From: Nymphaea colorata
Lineage: Eukaryota; Streptophyta; Magnoliopsida; Nymphaeales; Nymphaeaceae
DNA length: 64,000 nt
Assembly: GCF_008831285.2 (NCBI RefSeq)
Contig: NC_045143.1
Span: 310,001-374,000, forward strand
Direction of reading: 5' to 3'
A program made the translations under genes and the position numbers. Positions 1-10,699 of the stretch are shown piece after piece; the stretch's first letter is position 1, and each line of letters begins with the position of its first letter. The notes under the pieces were generated by a model. It saw nothing but the letters and a program-made list of their open reading frames with translations, was not told where the DNA came from and did no database searches.

Positions 1-1866
1 TTTTAAAAATAAACTAAAAGAAACAAAAATGGACTCAAAATTCATATAACACACTTTTTTGGTTTGGAAAAGATTGCAAAATATCAATTGGCTCTCACCT
101 GTTATTATTGTTTGAAAACCATTTTGTTGGTAAAAAATGGCAAAATTTTCTGAGCATCGTGAAAAATATCAGTGTTTGTGGTTCGTCATACTTTTGTTCT
201 GTTCCTTGACTATTAATCTTGTTTTGTTACATTTTATCACCTTTAGTGGATGATTTGGGTGCTGTGTTAATGGATTCTCAATTGCAGATGAAGAGCATTG
301 CCAACAAAGTTTAACATGCTTCCACAAGAGGCATCACGACCTTTTGATAGCGGTTGAGACGGATTTGTGTAAGCCATCTCTTGTAACTTCTTGAAATTTG
401 GTATCCTTTCCTGCCTTTTGTCGGAGTTAAACCTCATACTTTTTCCTCTGATTGGTCATATAGGATAGTTGAAGGTTGGGGTCTCATGGTTCTAGAGGTG
501 AGTTAAAATATTTATTGGAAAATTTTCTAGTTGATACCCTGTTAGATGAAGCTTAATTGTTGCCTGATGTTTGTCCAAATTCACAACTTCTCCTGATCGC
601 TGATTTGCTATGCTTAAATAAGCAAAATAATGGCTGATTTACATTATTTAGTAAAATGATGAACACCCCAAAGCACAAGTGCATGGAGAGTTGCATGTCA
701 AATTGCTTATTTACTTTATTTAGTAGAATGATGAACATCACATACAGCAAGTGCTAGGGGAGATGCATCTCAAGAGCTCATCCATTTGGCTAGGGTTTTG
801 AATGTAAGAGCTGCCAGCTTAAGAGGGTCCAGAGCTCAATTCGTAGATTAATTGAATTGGATAGGCTATTGATTCAATGAATCAGTTGAATTGAGTTAGA
901 ATTGTTTATGAATTTAGTTAATTAAAGAATGTGTTTTAAATTTAAAAATGTTATTTAAATAAAAATAGGAAAATAAATGCAGTAAAAAATTCAAAACATT
1001 AATATGAAATCATGAACAATTTAAAGAAATCTATTTTCATTGTATCAGTTGTCCTATTTGAAGTTTGAACATATCAATTATTTCAACATATGAAATTAAT
1101 AGTCATACGTGAAGCGATTTGAACATGTCGGAGAATTTTTTGTTTCGGTTGCTATCAAGTTGGATTAACAGGTTTGCCTTTCTTTTTGTGTTTCAAATAG
1201 AAAGTTTTTTAGCCAATGGTTGAGATTTTGGCTTTTAGCGTCTTTATCTCTGAGCTTGTGCTTTTCCTTTCTCATTTCTTTTCCTTTTTCCGCAAAAAAA
1301 CTACAAGGATTTTGTTTGTGCTTTTTTTTTTTTGGAATGTAGATGTGCACAAAGCAAAAGAAATTCAGCACTGCGGAGGACCCATTGGAATCTTCCTTAC
1401 AGCTTTGTGATTATCTTTCACAATGTCTACTAGCAATCAATATCAAAGGTTATACATACAACTTCAGCAGCCCTCATCGTCTCCCTCTTACTGTGTAATC
1501 ATATTGAAGTTAATGATAAGCCAACTTTTAATTGCTAAAATTTTAGGAAATTTTACTAAAGTAAAAATGGATTATCAATGTTTTTGTAAAATTTTTCAAA
1601 TATTGTGATTAATAAGTACATCTATGGAGTTGGGCTATATGATGGGTGATTCTTTTTGGATTGGCTGGTTCACTCCCAAGTCAGGCCATTCAGCCAAAAA
1701 TTGATAGATTTTTTTAAACCCTTGGACTTAACCCTTGCATCTGATTCGCCAATTCATTCTGATTTGGACCAATTCTTATAAAAATACTTCAGGGTGCTAC
1801 TCTGTTGCTATAATCTGGAAGGGTTCTGCCTAACCCTTGTCTTGTCAGCCAAAGAAAAAGGAGAGG
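1..1866 (+). pseudogene. Degenerate fragment A of mitochondrial KAS gene (exons 7-8 and flanking introns)
   Basis: This stretch aligns by eye, introns included, with 19.7-23.4 kb of the intact KAS gene downstream. Exon 7 (288-368) and exon 8 (464-497) keep their exact lengths and splice sites. Exon 7 has two in-frame stops: the second codon is TGA where the intact gene has TCG, and a later CGA (Arg) is TGA. Near 617-620 the alignment jumps from the equivalent of about 20419 to about 21366, so exons 9 and 10 are deleted. An extra partial duplication of about 75 bp lies at 640-760. The fragment begins at or before the window edge, so its true left end is unknown. It lacks the 805-bp MITE found in intron 10 of the intact gene: the unoccupied site is near 1834-1846. 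It cannot encode a working enzyme. Confidence 0.88.
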
Positions 1867-2264
1867 AAAGCCTGATTATGTGGAGCCTTTTGTTGTCTCT
1901 TCTTGAGGTAAATATTTAAATGTTATTTTAGTATTAATTGATTGCTTGGATTTGAGTTATTTGTCATAATCTTCTCAGGATGCACTTCGTGCACGTAGAG
2001 TTTTTTTCGAACAGTTGCCTAATTTCATTGGTCTGGCTGTATCTTTAAATTTTAGCCAGTAGTAAGCAACAAGACGAAGCTAAGCTCGCGAATCTGGTGA
2101 GGCATAGGTAAAATATATTATATATTTTAGCAAGTAAGCGACGCATAGCGAAGCATACGTTTTAGGGCAAAAATGGTCTAATATATAATATCCACAAAGG
2201 TCATGTCAAAAATAAAAAAGCAACATGAAAATTGCATTTTTTTTTTCTCACGTCAAAATTAAGA
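1867..2264. other. Intergenic, no supported feature
   Basis: AT-rich spacer between the KAS fragment and a segmental duplication. I see no open exon and no recognisable terminal repeats. Confidence 0.5.
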
Positions 2265-2690
2265 ATGGACGATGACATGTTTTGCCAGCTGTTATGCAGA
2301 CAAAAATAAATTAGCTGTTATTAACAATTCTATATCAAAGGTTATGTAATGTTAAGAAAGAAAAAACATTACTTTCTGTAATTTAAACAATATACTTAAG
2401 AGGACCTATTTCATGCAGTGGTTACAAGTTCAATAAATCACTAAATTCTACAATTCTACCAAACATTTATTAAATTCCACGTTTGAATTCAACAGACAGT
2501 GTTCAATAAATCCAACGGTCACCGATTTCATCCAACATGAGATAATTATACCATGCTGCTGAGAAAAAAAGTAATAAACAAAACAACAATATAACTCTAT
2601 GATAAAAATATACCCAAGCGTTACCACAAAACAGAGAGAGCTCGAGAGAGAGAGAGAGCTGAGTCATAAGAAGGCACGCGGGTTGTGCGC
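2265..2690. repeat. Segmental duplication, left copy, part 1
   Basis: About 420 bp that reappears as a diverged direct repeat at 4935-5364. Shared landmarks in the same order include TTAGCTGT-ATTAACAATT, ACATTACTTTCT, TTCAATAAATCCAACG, CACCGATTTCATCCA and CCATGCTGCTGAGAAAAAA, ending in a GA-rich patch and CTGAGTCATAAGA. No coding capacity is visible in either copy, so this is probably a non-coding duplicated segment or transposon remnant. Confidence 0.8.
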
Positions 2691-3447
2691 TTCAAATAAT
2701 ATTTGGGTGTAGGCCTAGCGTTTTCTGTTTTTGGTTTTATTAAGATATACCGGTGGTGAAAAGCACTGCTATAGATCTATAGCGGTGGCTCCACTATCAC
2801 CGGTATAAGGGCGCTCTAGCGGCGACAAAAATCACTGCTACAAACATGTAGCGGTTACCTTTATCACCAGTATAGATCTATACCGATTATAATTGTCACC
2901 GCTATAGGTCCCCCCACAAAAACAGCAACCACATGTGAGCTCCAAATCCATTTTTGTCTGTTCATTTAATCTAACTAGTCTTTGAAATGGGGACTATACG
3001 GACATGTACATGCAGTTACCGATTTCTATAGACTTTATCAACGTTGAATAACTTCATGGCTTATAATTTTGTTGTGAAATAAGGGGGTACATCTTTTTAA
3101 AAAAAATATGTTAGACATAGTGCTGACATGCTAACGTGTTTTTGAATTTTTATTTAAGCCAAGAAACTTTAATTCAAATCGGTTTTGGGAATGTTGGTCA
3201 GTTTTACTATTTATTTTTTGCCGTTTATAATTTAAAACCACATTTAGATTGAGGGAGATGAGACTAAAATATGTTTCCTATCAAACTACTATCGATTTCT
3301 ATAGGGACTAAAGGGACATATACATGCACTTAATGATTTCTATAGACTTTATGGACGCTGGATAACTTCATGACTCATACTTTTGTCTTTTTTCTAAATA
3401 TTTTAGACATAAATCCATGTTCCTCGACCTTTTTTTTTTTTTTTTGG
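2691..3447. mobile_element. Insertion-like block inside the left duplication copy
   Basis: About 755 bp separate the two halves of the left duplication copy, where the right copy has only about 70 bp (5365-5434). The block starts with the palindromic cluster at 2747-2925. It also has a diverged internal direct repeat (about 2990-3075 and 3290-3385, both containing GATTTCTATAGACTTTAT). The dense repeats recall CACTA-type subterminal regions, but I could not identify clean terminal repeats or a target-site duplication, so class and boundaries are inferred. Confidence 0.4.
2747..2925. repeat. Cluster of inverted ATAGCGGTG / CACCGCTAT modules
   Basis: The motif TATAGCGGTG, its complement CACCGCTATA and diverged forms (ACCGGT, GTAGCGGT) alternate in both orientations within 180 bp. 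The palindrome TATAGATCTATA occurs twice, near 2770 and 2872. Such clusters are typical of transposase-binding subterminal repeats; the assignment is inference. Confidence 0.5.
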
Positions 3448-3730
3448 TAGATCAAAGGCATTTCCATGCTTAAGGATTCATAAATAAATAAAATGTAAAA
3501 TGTTCGTCATATATTGCAATTGTGATTTTATTAAACTAGCTAGTTGCATATATGGATATGATTTCCAAGTCAACAACCTTGAATTTTAAGTTATTCGTAT
3601 ATTGGTAGGACAAGACCACGTTTCTAAAGATAGAGATCCCATTTATACTTTTTTCTTTAGTTCGAGTTTAATGTTTTAAAAACCATCTTGTTTTTTAAAC
3701 TCGGGAGAAAAATAATCAACTTTCATATCA
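3448..3730. repeat. Segmental duplication, left copy, part 2
   Basis: Matches 5435-5707 in order: AAATAAAATGTAAAAT, CTAGCTAGTTGCA-ATATGGAT, TCAAGTCAAC-ACCTTG, AATGTTTTAAAAACCATC and GGGAGAAAAATAATCAACTTTCAT are shared. Together with 2265-2690 it forms one copy of the duplication, split by the insertion-like block. Confidence 0.78.
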
Positions 3731-4934
3731 TGTAGGTTAAGGTAGAAAAGTTTGGGGAGAATTGTGATCATCCCAATCTCCATTGCAGGTGTATTCATGG
3801 TTGTATGTGCCCTGTTACTCGTTCGAGGGAGAAGAAGACACATGGGTATGACATCAAAGGCACTAAAACATGTAGTAAGGCAAAGATGGTATTCTAACGG
3901 GCATCAAAGAGCTTGTTTTTGCCCTTCTGTTTACCTTACAAATTGAGGCCAATGGAAGCTTTCCATTGATCTTTTTCACCAGGTGCAGGTGATAGACATC
4001 GTAAACTGCATATTTGTATCCCTTTTTTATTGTTGGAATGAAACTTGTTATAAAGAGCTTGATGCCGGTATCTGTTTGAGCGTCTCAATGTGGTTCCTTT
4101 CGTTTGATCTGCAAGGGAACAAAAAAATGCAGAAAAATGAAGTAATCATGAAGGGTTTGCCATGTGCAATGCCATGATGCAGTTGAAACATGAAGTGAGT
4201 ATTTTTCACCATTGCCTTTTCTTTCCTTTTTGCACTTTTGAAGATTAACATATTTCCTTGTTATAATATATTATATATCTATATAGATGGTTCTATTGCC
4301 AGCAGAAGACATTATGAATCTAGTGTTGGCGTCTAGATTGCAATATGGCTGATGTGACGATAACTGTTGTGTTTGAAATTAAATTTTTTGCATTTACACG
4401 GATTAGAAGTTCAACTGATTTAACCGCATTTAGATAAAAACATGAAATCGTAAGCTATTTGAAATGAAGCTAATTTGGTAAAGAGAGATAGAGATATCAG
4501 AGTCAGATACCCAAGGAAAAATCTACTTAAATCTAGTCCAAATAGTTAAGGCTTGAGGCTTGGTTTTTTAAGACAACAATGCAGCATGTACCCGGGATAA
4601 ATCAAATGTCACTAATATGCCGGTTTGCATAGATTCGCATGCGATCTCTTAATTTGTAAAATCGAAACTTTACCATATTATATAGCGAAACCTGCATCTC
4701 ATCTCAGACAGGAAAACCTAAACGAAAACAAGCCGGGTCGTAAATATAGATGGGAAAATCTTTAGATGAAAACAGTTGCGCCGCAGGAAAGGGGGTACCC
4801 ATCTCAAGCGCAATGGGCGTGGTGTTTCACGGAGTAGGACGGCGATGACCATGTCTCTTGAGCTAGTGATCGGCTGCCTACTACCTATTAGGTTGAACTG
4901 CCGATCGATGTATGAAGACTGCCGACCATCAGAA
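3731..4934. other. Spacer with one weak exon-like segment
   Basis: Between the duplication copies. A short segment at about 3790-3845 is flanked by TTGCAG and GGTATG and can be read as a hydrophobic stretch (FMVVCALLLV) followed by RGRRRH, like a membrane span with a basic flank. No neighbouring exons could be joined to it and no family was recognised. The rest is AT-rich with no supported gene. Confidence 0.35.
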
Positions 4935-5707
4935 TGATCGAGTGTATATCTTTTGCCATTTGTTGTGCAAACAAAAAAAATTTAGCTGTCATTAACAATT
5001 TTGTATCAAAGATTATGTAATATTTAATACCTTGCAAGTATTGTAGATGAAGGGAAAACATTACTTTCTTTAATTTAAACAATATTCTTATGAGAGCACT
5101 TGTTTCATCCAGCGGTAACCAAGTTCAATAAATTCACTAAATTATGTGATTTTATCCAACATTTGTAAGTTCCACGATTTGATTCAGCAGACAATGTTCA
5201 ATAAATCCAACGCTCACCGATTTCATCCAGCATTAGGTAATACCATGCTGCTGAGAAAAAAGTAAGCAAAACAAAAATATATCTATATATGTAAAAAAAA
5301 AAAAAAGGACAAAGGTACAGCGTTAATCACAAAAGAAAGAGAGAGACCTGAGTCATAAGATGGTGGCAACTGAGTTGGTAGTATCTTCCATATGGATTGT
5401 TTTCGGTACTTGAGTTACTCCGTCAAGAGGGAGGCAAAGACATTTTCATGATCAAGGATACTTGAACAAATAAAATGTAAAATCTTCCTCATATATTATT
5501 GCAAGTGTCATTTTATAAAAACTAGCTAGTTGCACATATGGATTTGATTTTCAAGTCAACGACCTTGTTCTTCATATATTGGTAAGACAAGCTCATATTT
5601 CTAGACATAGAGATCCCATTTATATTTTTTTATTTAATTAAAATTTAATGTTTTAAAAACCATCATTGTTTTTAAAATTTGGGAGAAAAATAATCAACTT
5701 TCATGAA
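4935..5707. repeat. Segmental duplication, right copy
   Basis: Second copy of the 2265-2690 plus 3448-3730 segment in the same orientation, about 2.0-2.7 kb away. It lacks the 755-bp insertion-like block, so it may represent the pre-insertion arrangement. Divergence by many substitutions and small indels indicates an old duplication. Confidence 0.8.
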
Positions 5708-6370
5708 TAAAACATCATTTAAAGATATTAAGAAAAGGCAGCCGGTGGATAAATAAATAGTAATTGTGTACACCGGTCAGGCTCTTACCAAAATTGGTAA
5801 TCGGGACTCAGATCAGACTATGATGAAGGAGTTTGATCCGAGTTCTCCGATCAATCTTTAAAAGCGAGAGCAAGAAAAGATACATATTTTGATTTAACTG
5901 AGATTCAGATTCAGTTCCTTTATGTATAATAAACCAACTGGATTCTAACATGAACATTCTCCTTAATTTGCTTTTGAAGTTATATCCATATTCATTAATT
6001 TTGACTATTAAATTCAGTGAAAGAACATATGAAAAGAGTGCATAAAGTTCTCAAACTCTCGATAATGTTTTATGCAAGGGAAGCCTTTACTTCCCTTTTA
6101 TAGCCTTTCCCATTAAATGTTAAGAGATAAAATTGGAAACGAAAAAACAAGGTTATCGCAACGGTTCTTTGTTTTGAGCAATACTTTCCTCGTTTTCTTT
6201 CCTCATTTTCAACGTCAATTTCCCTCTCGTCTCTCGATCTTTCAAGGTCTCTCTCATCTCTCGATTCTGCGGGAGGTGCAGCTGTCTTGGGTGGCACCAG
6301 CAACCAGCGATGCACCGGAGCGTCCCCGGAGCGGATCTCCGACAACCACTCACGAAACCATGGTAAGAGG

Positions 6371-6411
<41 letters not shown>

Positions 6412-6419
6412 GCTAGACA
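5708..6419. other. Intergenic, with a (TC)n microsatellite
   Basis: No coherent exon is visible. A perfect (TC)n tract of about 35 bp lies at 6374-6408. The segment 6230-6365 is locally GC-richer than its surroundings and may be a gene or transposon remnant, but no conserved protein reading could be supported. Confidence 0.4.
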
Positions 6420-6690
6420 CCCTCTTTCGAGGGTTTCTGAAACCAGAGGAAGCCCTTTGCCTCGAGGCAGAGGGTTTCCTCTGAAACACTCTCAAGCGGA
6501 GGGTCTCAGAGTTCAGAGAAAACCCTTGCCTCATGGCAAAAGGTTTCCTCTACAAATCCTCTGCCTTCGAGGCAGAGGGTTTGAGGCTTGAGAGAGTTTC
6601 TTTGAAACTTTCTCTTTGGGGTGGACGATTTTTCAGAAAAACCCTCTACCTTGAGGCGAAGAGTTTCTGCGTCGATGTAGCTCGCCTTGA
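6420..6690. repeat. Array of short palindromic GCCTCGAGGC-type modules
   Basis: Four to five diverged modules of roughly 50-60 bp each carry a near-palindromic core (GCCTCGAGGCAGAGG, GCCTCATGGCAAAAGG, GCCTTCGAGGCAGAGG, CCTTGAGGCGAAGAG) followed by GTTTC-type sequence and AAACTCTC-like complements. Each core could form a small hairpin. Function unknown. Confidence 0.6.
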
Positions 6691-7245
6691 GAAAGTTTTA
6701 ATATATTATATAAGTTCAAGTCCGACTAATGAGTGAATTTTCTCAAATTGGTCGGTTTCAATATTTTGGAACCCACTTCCCAATAAGGTTTCTCAAATTT
6801 GTTTCTTTGTTGTCATCGAAATCTTGATTTTGTAAAGTTCTAATTTCATGAGCTGAGATAATCTGTTGAGCAGTATACCAATCTATGGTCGAGAGCTTTT
6901 CTTTTGTTTGTAATCTCTAAGAATTCTATTCGGGCTTCATCACTGTGCCATGTCTACATCAAGATATATCTTTATTTACCCTTGATATTTCCTTGAGAAA
7001 GGGGAGAAATTTCAAGTTGTTGCTATCAGTTGGTTGTATGGAATTTTGGATGACCTTCGATATGAGCAATGAGGTGAAGTTCGATGAAGTTGAGAAAGCT
7101 TGGCAAAGGATATTACATTGACTTTGACAATCAGGCATTTGCAAGGGTTCAACAAGGAAATACTATGAGAAGAAACCCTCATATTCTATAAGATTCTGAC
7201 AGGATATCAAAAAAACAAGAGCACCTAGAGCAGGGGGCTTGGGGG
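6691..7245. other. Intergenic, no supported feature
   Basis: AT-rich spacer; no exon, terminal repeat or long tandem repeat seen. Confidence 0.45.
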
Positions 7246-7469
7246 ATTTCTCTACTGTCATTGAGCTGAAGGAGATGGAATGAGTTTCCTCTAAGCAAAC
7301 CTCAAAAGTGCTTATAAAAAAAAATATAGGGGGGCACCGTGGGGGAGGAATTCTGTACTGTCACTGAGATGAAGGTGATGGAATGGGCTTTCTCGCGAGG
7401 GAATTTCTCTACTGTCACTAAGTTGAAGGTGATGGAATGAGATTTTTTCAAGCAAACCACCAAAGTGCT

Positions 7470-7527
<58 letters not shown>

Positions 7528-7775
7528 CACCAAGAGGGAGGATTTCTGTACTGTCACTGAGCTGAAGGTGACGGAATGGGTTTTCTCGCGAGGGAATTTC
7601 TCTACTGTCACTAAGTTGAAGGTGATGGAATGAGCTTTTTCCAAGCAAACCTCAAAAGTGCTTAAAAAACAAAAAAGAAAGGCACCAAGAGGGGGGGAAT
7701 TTCTGTACTGTCACTAAGCTGAAGGTGATGGAATGGTCTTTCCTCCAAGCAAACCTCAGAAGTGCTAAAAAAAAG
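7246..7775. repeat. Complex minisatellite with TACTGTCACTGAGCTGAAGG core
   Basis: The core TACTGTCACT(G/A)AG-TGAAGGTGATGGAATG occurs six times (near 7250, 7355, 7410, 7548, 7603 and 7708). It alternates with two linkers: CTCGCGAGGGAATTTCT (twice) and AAGCAAAC-TCAAAAGTGCT (four times). The pattern suggests a higher-order unit of about 190 bp. One unit contains an expanded (AT)n tract at 7475-7521. Minus-strand open frames across it are repeat artefacts. Confidence 0.85.
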
Positions 7776-10699
7776 AAGAAGAAAAGAAAAAAAAATGATA
7801 CCTGTCAGGAATTGTAAAATTATGGGGGTCAAAATCTCAAGTATCAATTGCAACAATCTTTTGTACATGCGAGATTCCAAGTCAATGTTTACTCTTTTGT
7901 TGTGCTTTTCTATGAGGATGAGAATTACTCCTCTATGTTCATATCCTAGAGATGTAAAGAGTTCCATTCAAGAAGCTTGATAGCATTGCCATGAGGTACA
8001 TCTTAATACTCATGAAATATTTTTGGTAAAAGAGAACAAACACTTGCACTCACAAAGCTCAAGTTGAAATTCTTAGAGATTCTGGCAAATAAAGTTGTGA
8101 TCCTATTGATATATTGCTCACCTTTTGCTCATGAAAAAGTGTAAGCAAAGTTTTCAAACAAAATTCATCCCCCTTTGCATCGAACTATTTTTCCCACAAT
8201 TAATCCCTGCTGTCAAACCTAAGGCTATTTGTTCTTATTAGAGTATTAAATCATAACCTTTATTTAAATCAATGACAACACTATGATGCTTGAAGGGGTC
8301 CTTGATGAGAAGCAACCATGTATTTTCTACTTCAAGCAAAAATGCTTTCTTTGGAGGTTTTAGGGAAGTGGAAGAGAGATGGCCAATTAGTTTGCCGGGG
8401 AGGAGGTGCAGGATAGAACCTTTTTCTTTTTGTTTTTGGTTGATTTCTCTTCTTCTTGTTAACTTCTCTTATGGCAGACTGAAATTAGTGGAGTTTGGCA
8501 GACTGAAATTAGTGGAGTTTGGTTCAGTTTGGAATTACATTTAGGCCATGCTTGGCTTTGGCTTTTCTGTGTTTGATCTCCATATTTTTTGATTGTGAAG
8601 GGTCTACATGGTTTAAGTAGAGGGTTAAAAACTTCTCAAAATTGGGTCTCCCCTCTCTCTTCCTCTCTCTCTCTCTCTGTCTCTCTTTCTCCATGGTATT
8701 GATTTCCCTCTTCAGGTGAGTATTGTTCTCTTATCATATTCAATTGTTTTTTTCTTCTCGTTGGAATATTTTCTCATTTTTTTTTATGTGCATTTATGCT
8801 TCTTCTCCTTACTTGCCATGTTCATCTCTCTTTGTCTCCTTCCAACCAGAAAATCTCTTCTTTTCAGCATATGGGTGCTGGTCTTTCAGGTGGTGAGTAT
8901 TCTTTGCTATCATGTCCACATATTGTTCAGCTAGTTTGCATTTCCACTTGTTTAATATTGAAGCAACGTTAATTGCTAGGCACTTCTGGGCTTCCCTCTA
9001 TTGACATTGAAAAAGTAAATATTACAACATGGGATCTAGGTAAGTCTTGAATATATAAACATTTCAAGAAAACCCTGAAAATGGTTTTACACCTCCTAGG
9101 TCCAACCGTGGGTGGAAAACTAATCCCCTTTTCAATAATATTTGGGATCATCATAAATTTCATTTTCTTCTGTTCTTCTTGGTAAACAAGATTTGTGTGT
9201 TTCACAATTCACACATACACATATAAGATCAGGTAATGGTGTTGTTGGCAAAATGCTTTGTATTCTCCCTATGTCACTATGTCTAGCTCTGTCTTCAAAC
9301 ACTGCTTTATGGTTGCCAGATGAGACTGTCAAGGTATGTGCATCTGCACCATCTCAATCATCTATTTCTTTTCTTTTTTTTCTTTTCTCTGTTAATGCTT
9401 AGCTTTCCTTGCTGCTAAGGTGTATGCCTAGCGCTGTCCTCAAACACTTGAATGCATTAGTTATATGCCAAGTTGTATGCCAATATAGAGCCTAATGAGG
9501 CCTTCAAGACACCAGCACCATGACAATTATCTCTTTCTTCTTTCTCTCTTCAATGTATGCCTTGTGCAATAAAATTGAATTTGGATTTGATTCTTGGTGT
9601 TTTGTGAAAAAATTTCAGGATTTTTTGAATTTCCAGTTCTTTTTGATAGATTTTTAAGCTTTTCCTTGCATGAAAACTTGTGAACAAAGGGATTAGGAGC
9701 ATTTCTTTCTATGGTTCAATTTACGAGTGTGTGAAAAAGGACATCTTTTAAGCTGAGGATTCATTGGAAGCCAACATGAGCCATTAATCATGTATCTTGT
9801 GTGACGTATGGATATGTCCGACATTTTGTATGCATTGTATTTTCATACTGAGGAAAATTGCTAGCCAATGAAGCTCAACCAAGAGTTTGTGAAGAAATGG
9901 ATTCAGAGCATTTTATCATTTCTCCTGTGTATTTTTCCTGTTGCAGTTGCTTTGCAAGAGGTACATTTGAAATTTCTTGGGAAATGGAAGGAATCTCTGA
10001 ATATGTAGGTGGCAAGTTTATTCATGTTGGTGGTATCTCTTACTACTTACAGCACCATATGTTGGTGGTATCTCTTACTACTTACAGCACCATGGAAATG
10101 ATTATTTTGCTTATTCATTTCCTTGCATTTAAATGATGTATCTTGGTGTTGTTTTACCTCTGTTTTTTTCCAAGCAATATTATTCTTTTTGTCCTCTTCT
10201 CATTACATAATCTCTTCTCATTACATAATCTGTCTACAAATCTAATAACTTGAAGATGCATTGCAGCCTGGCAGATATGGCATCCAATCCATTCCATGCT
10301 CTTTTCTTCATTGTTTTTATGCTATTAGCATGTGCACACGTTTTCTCACTTACCCCAATAGATGCAGGGAAAAATGACTGTCCTTTTTTAAGTTTAAGCA
10401 TTCTAAAAGTTTTACAGTTTGAATAAGGTCTTGCCCAGGCACCATCCAAGCTTTACCTGGTTGTTATGGTACCCAAGTAATTACTCAGGTATCTGGCCAT
10501 TCTTGCTTAGTGATGCGACTTAGAATGTAATGTGGAAATTTGGAAAGTTAGTTTTTAAGTTAATAAACATAAAAATCTTCCTTATCATTTTCTTATGCTC
10601 CTTTAAAGTTGATTTGTATTGCTTTTCTTTTTGGAATATGGCAGCAGGTTCTTTTTCAATCCATGCATAAGAAGGCCTCATAAAATGAAGTAATGACAC
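7776..10699. other. Intergenic, several small tandem duplications
   Basis: No supported gene. Local two-copy duplications include a 24-bp unit near 8477-8524 (GGCAGACTGAAATTAGTGGA), a 35-bp unit near 10025-10092 (TTGGTGGTATCTCTTACTAC) and a 16-bp unit near 10197-10230 (CTTCTCATTACATAAT). CT-rich patches occur near 8650-8690. Open frames in this stretch show no recognisable family. Confidence 0.4.

Noticed and set aside
6070-6534. 154-codon minus-strand open frame
   Set aside because: Contains an Arg-Glu run from the TC microsatellite and crosses the palindromic repeat array; no protein-like conservation.
7312-7967. Minus-strand open frames of 110 and 101 codons
   Set aside because: Both translate the minisatellite (repeated HHLQLSDS) and the AT run; repeat artefacts.
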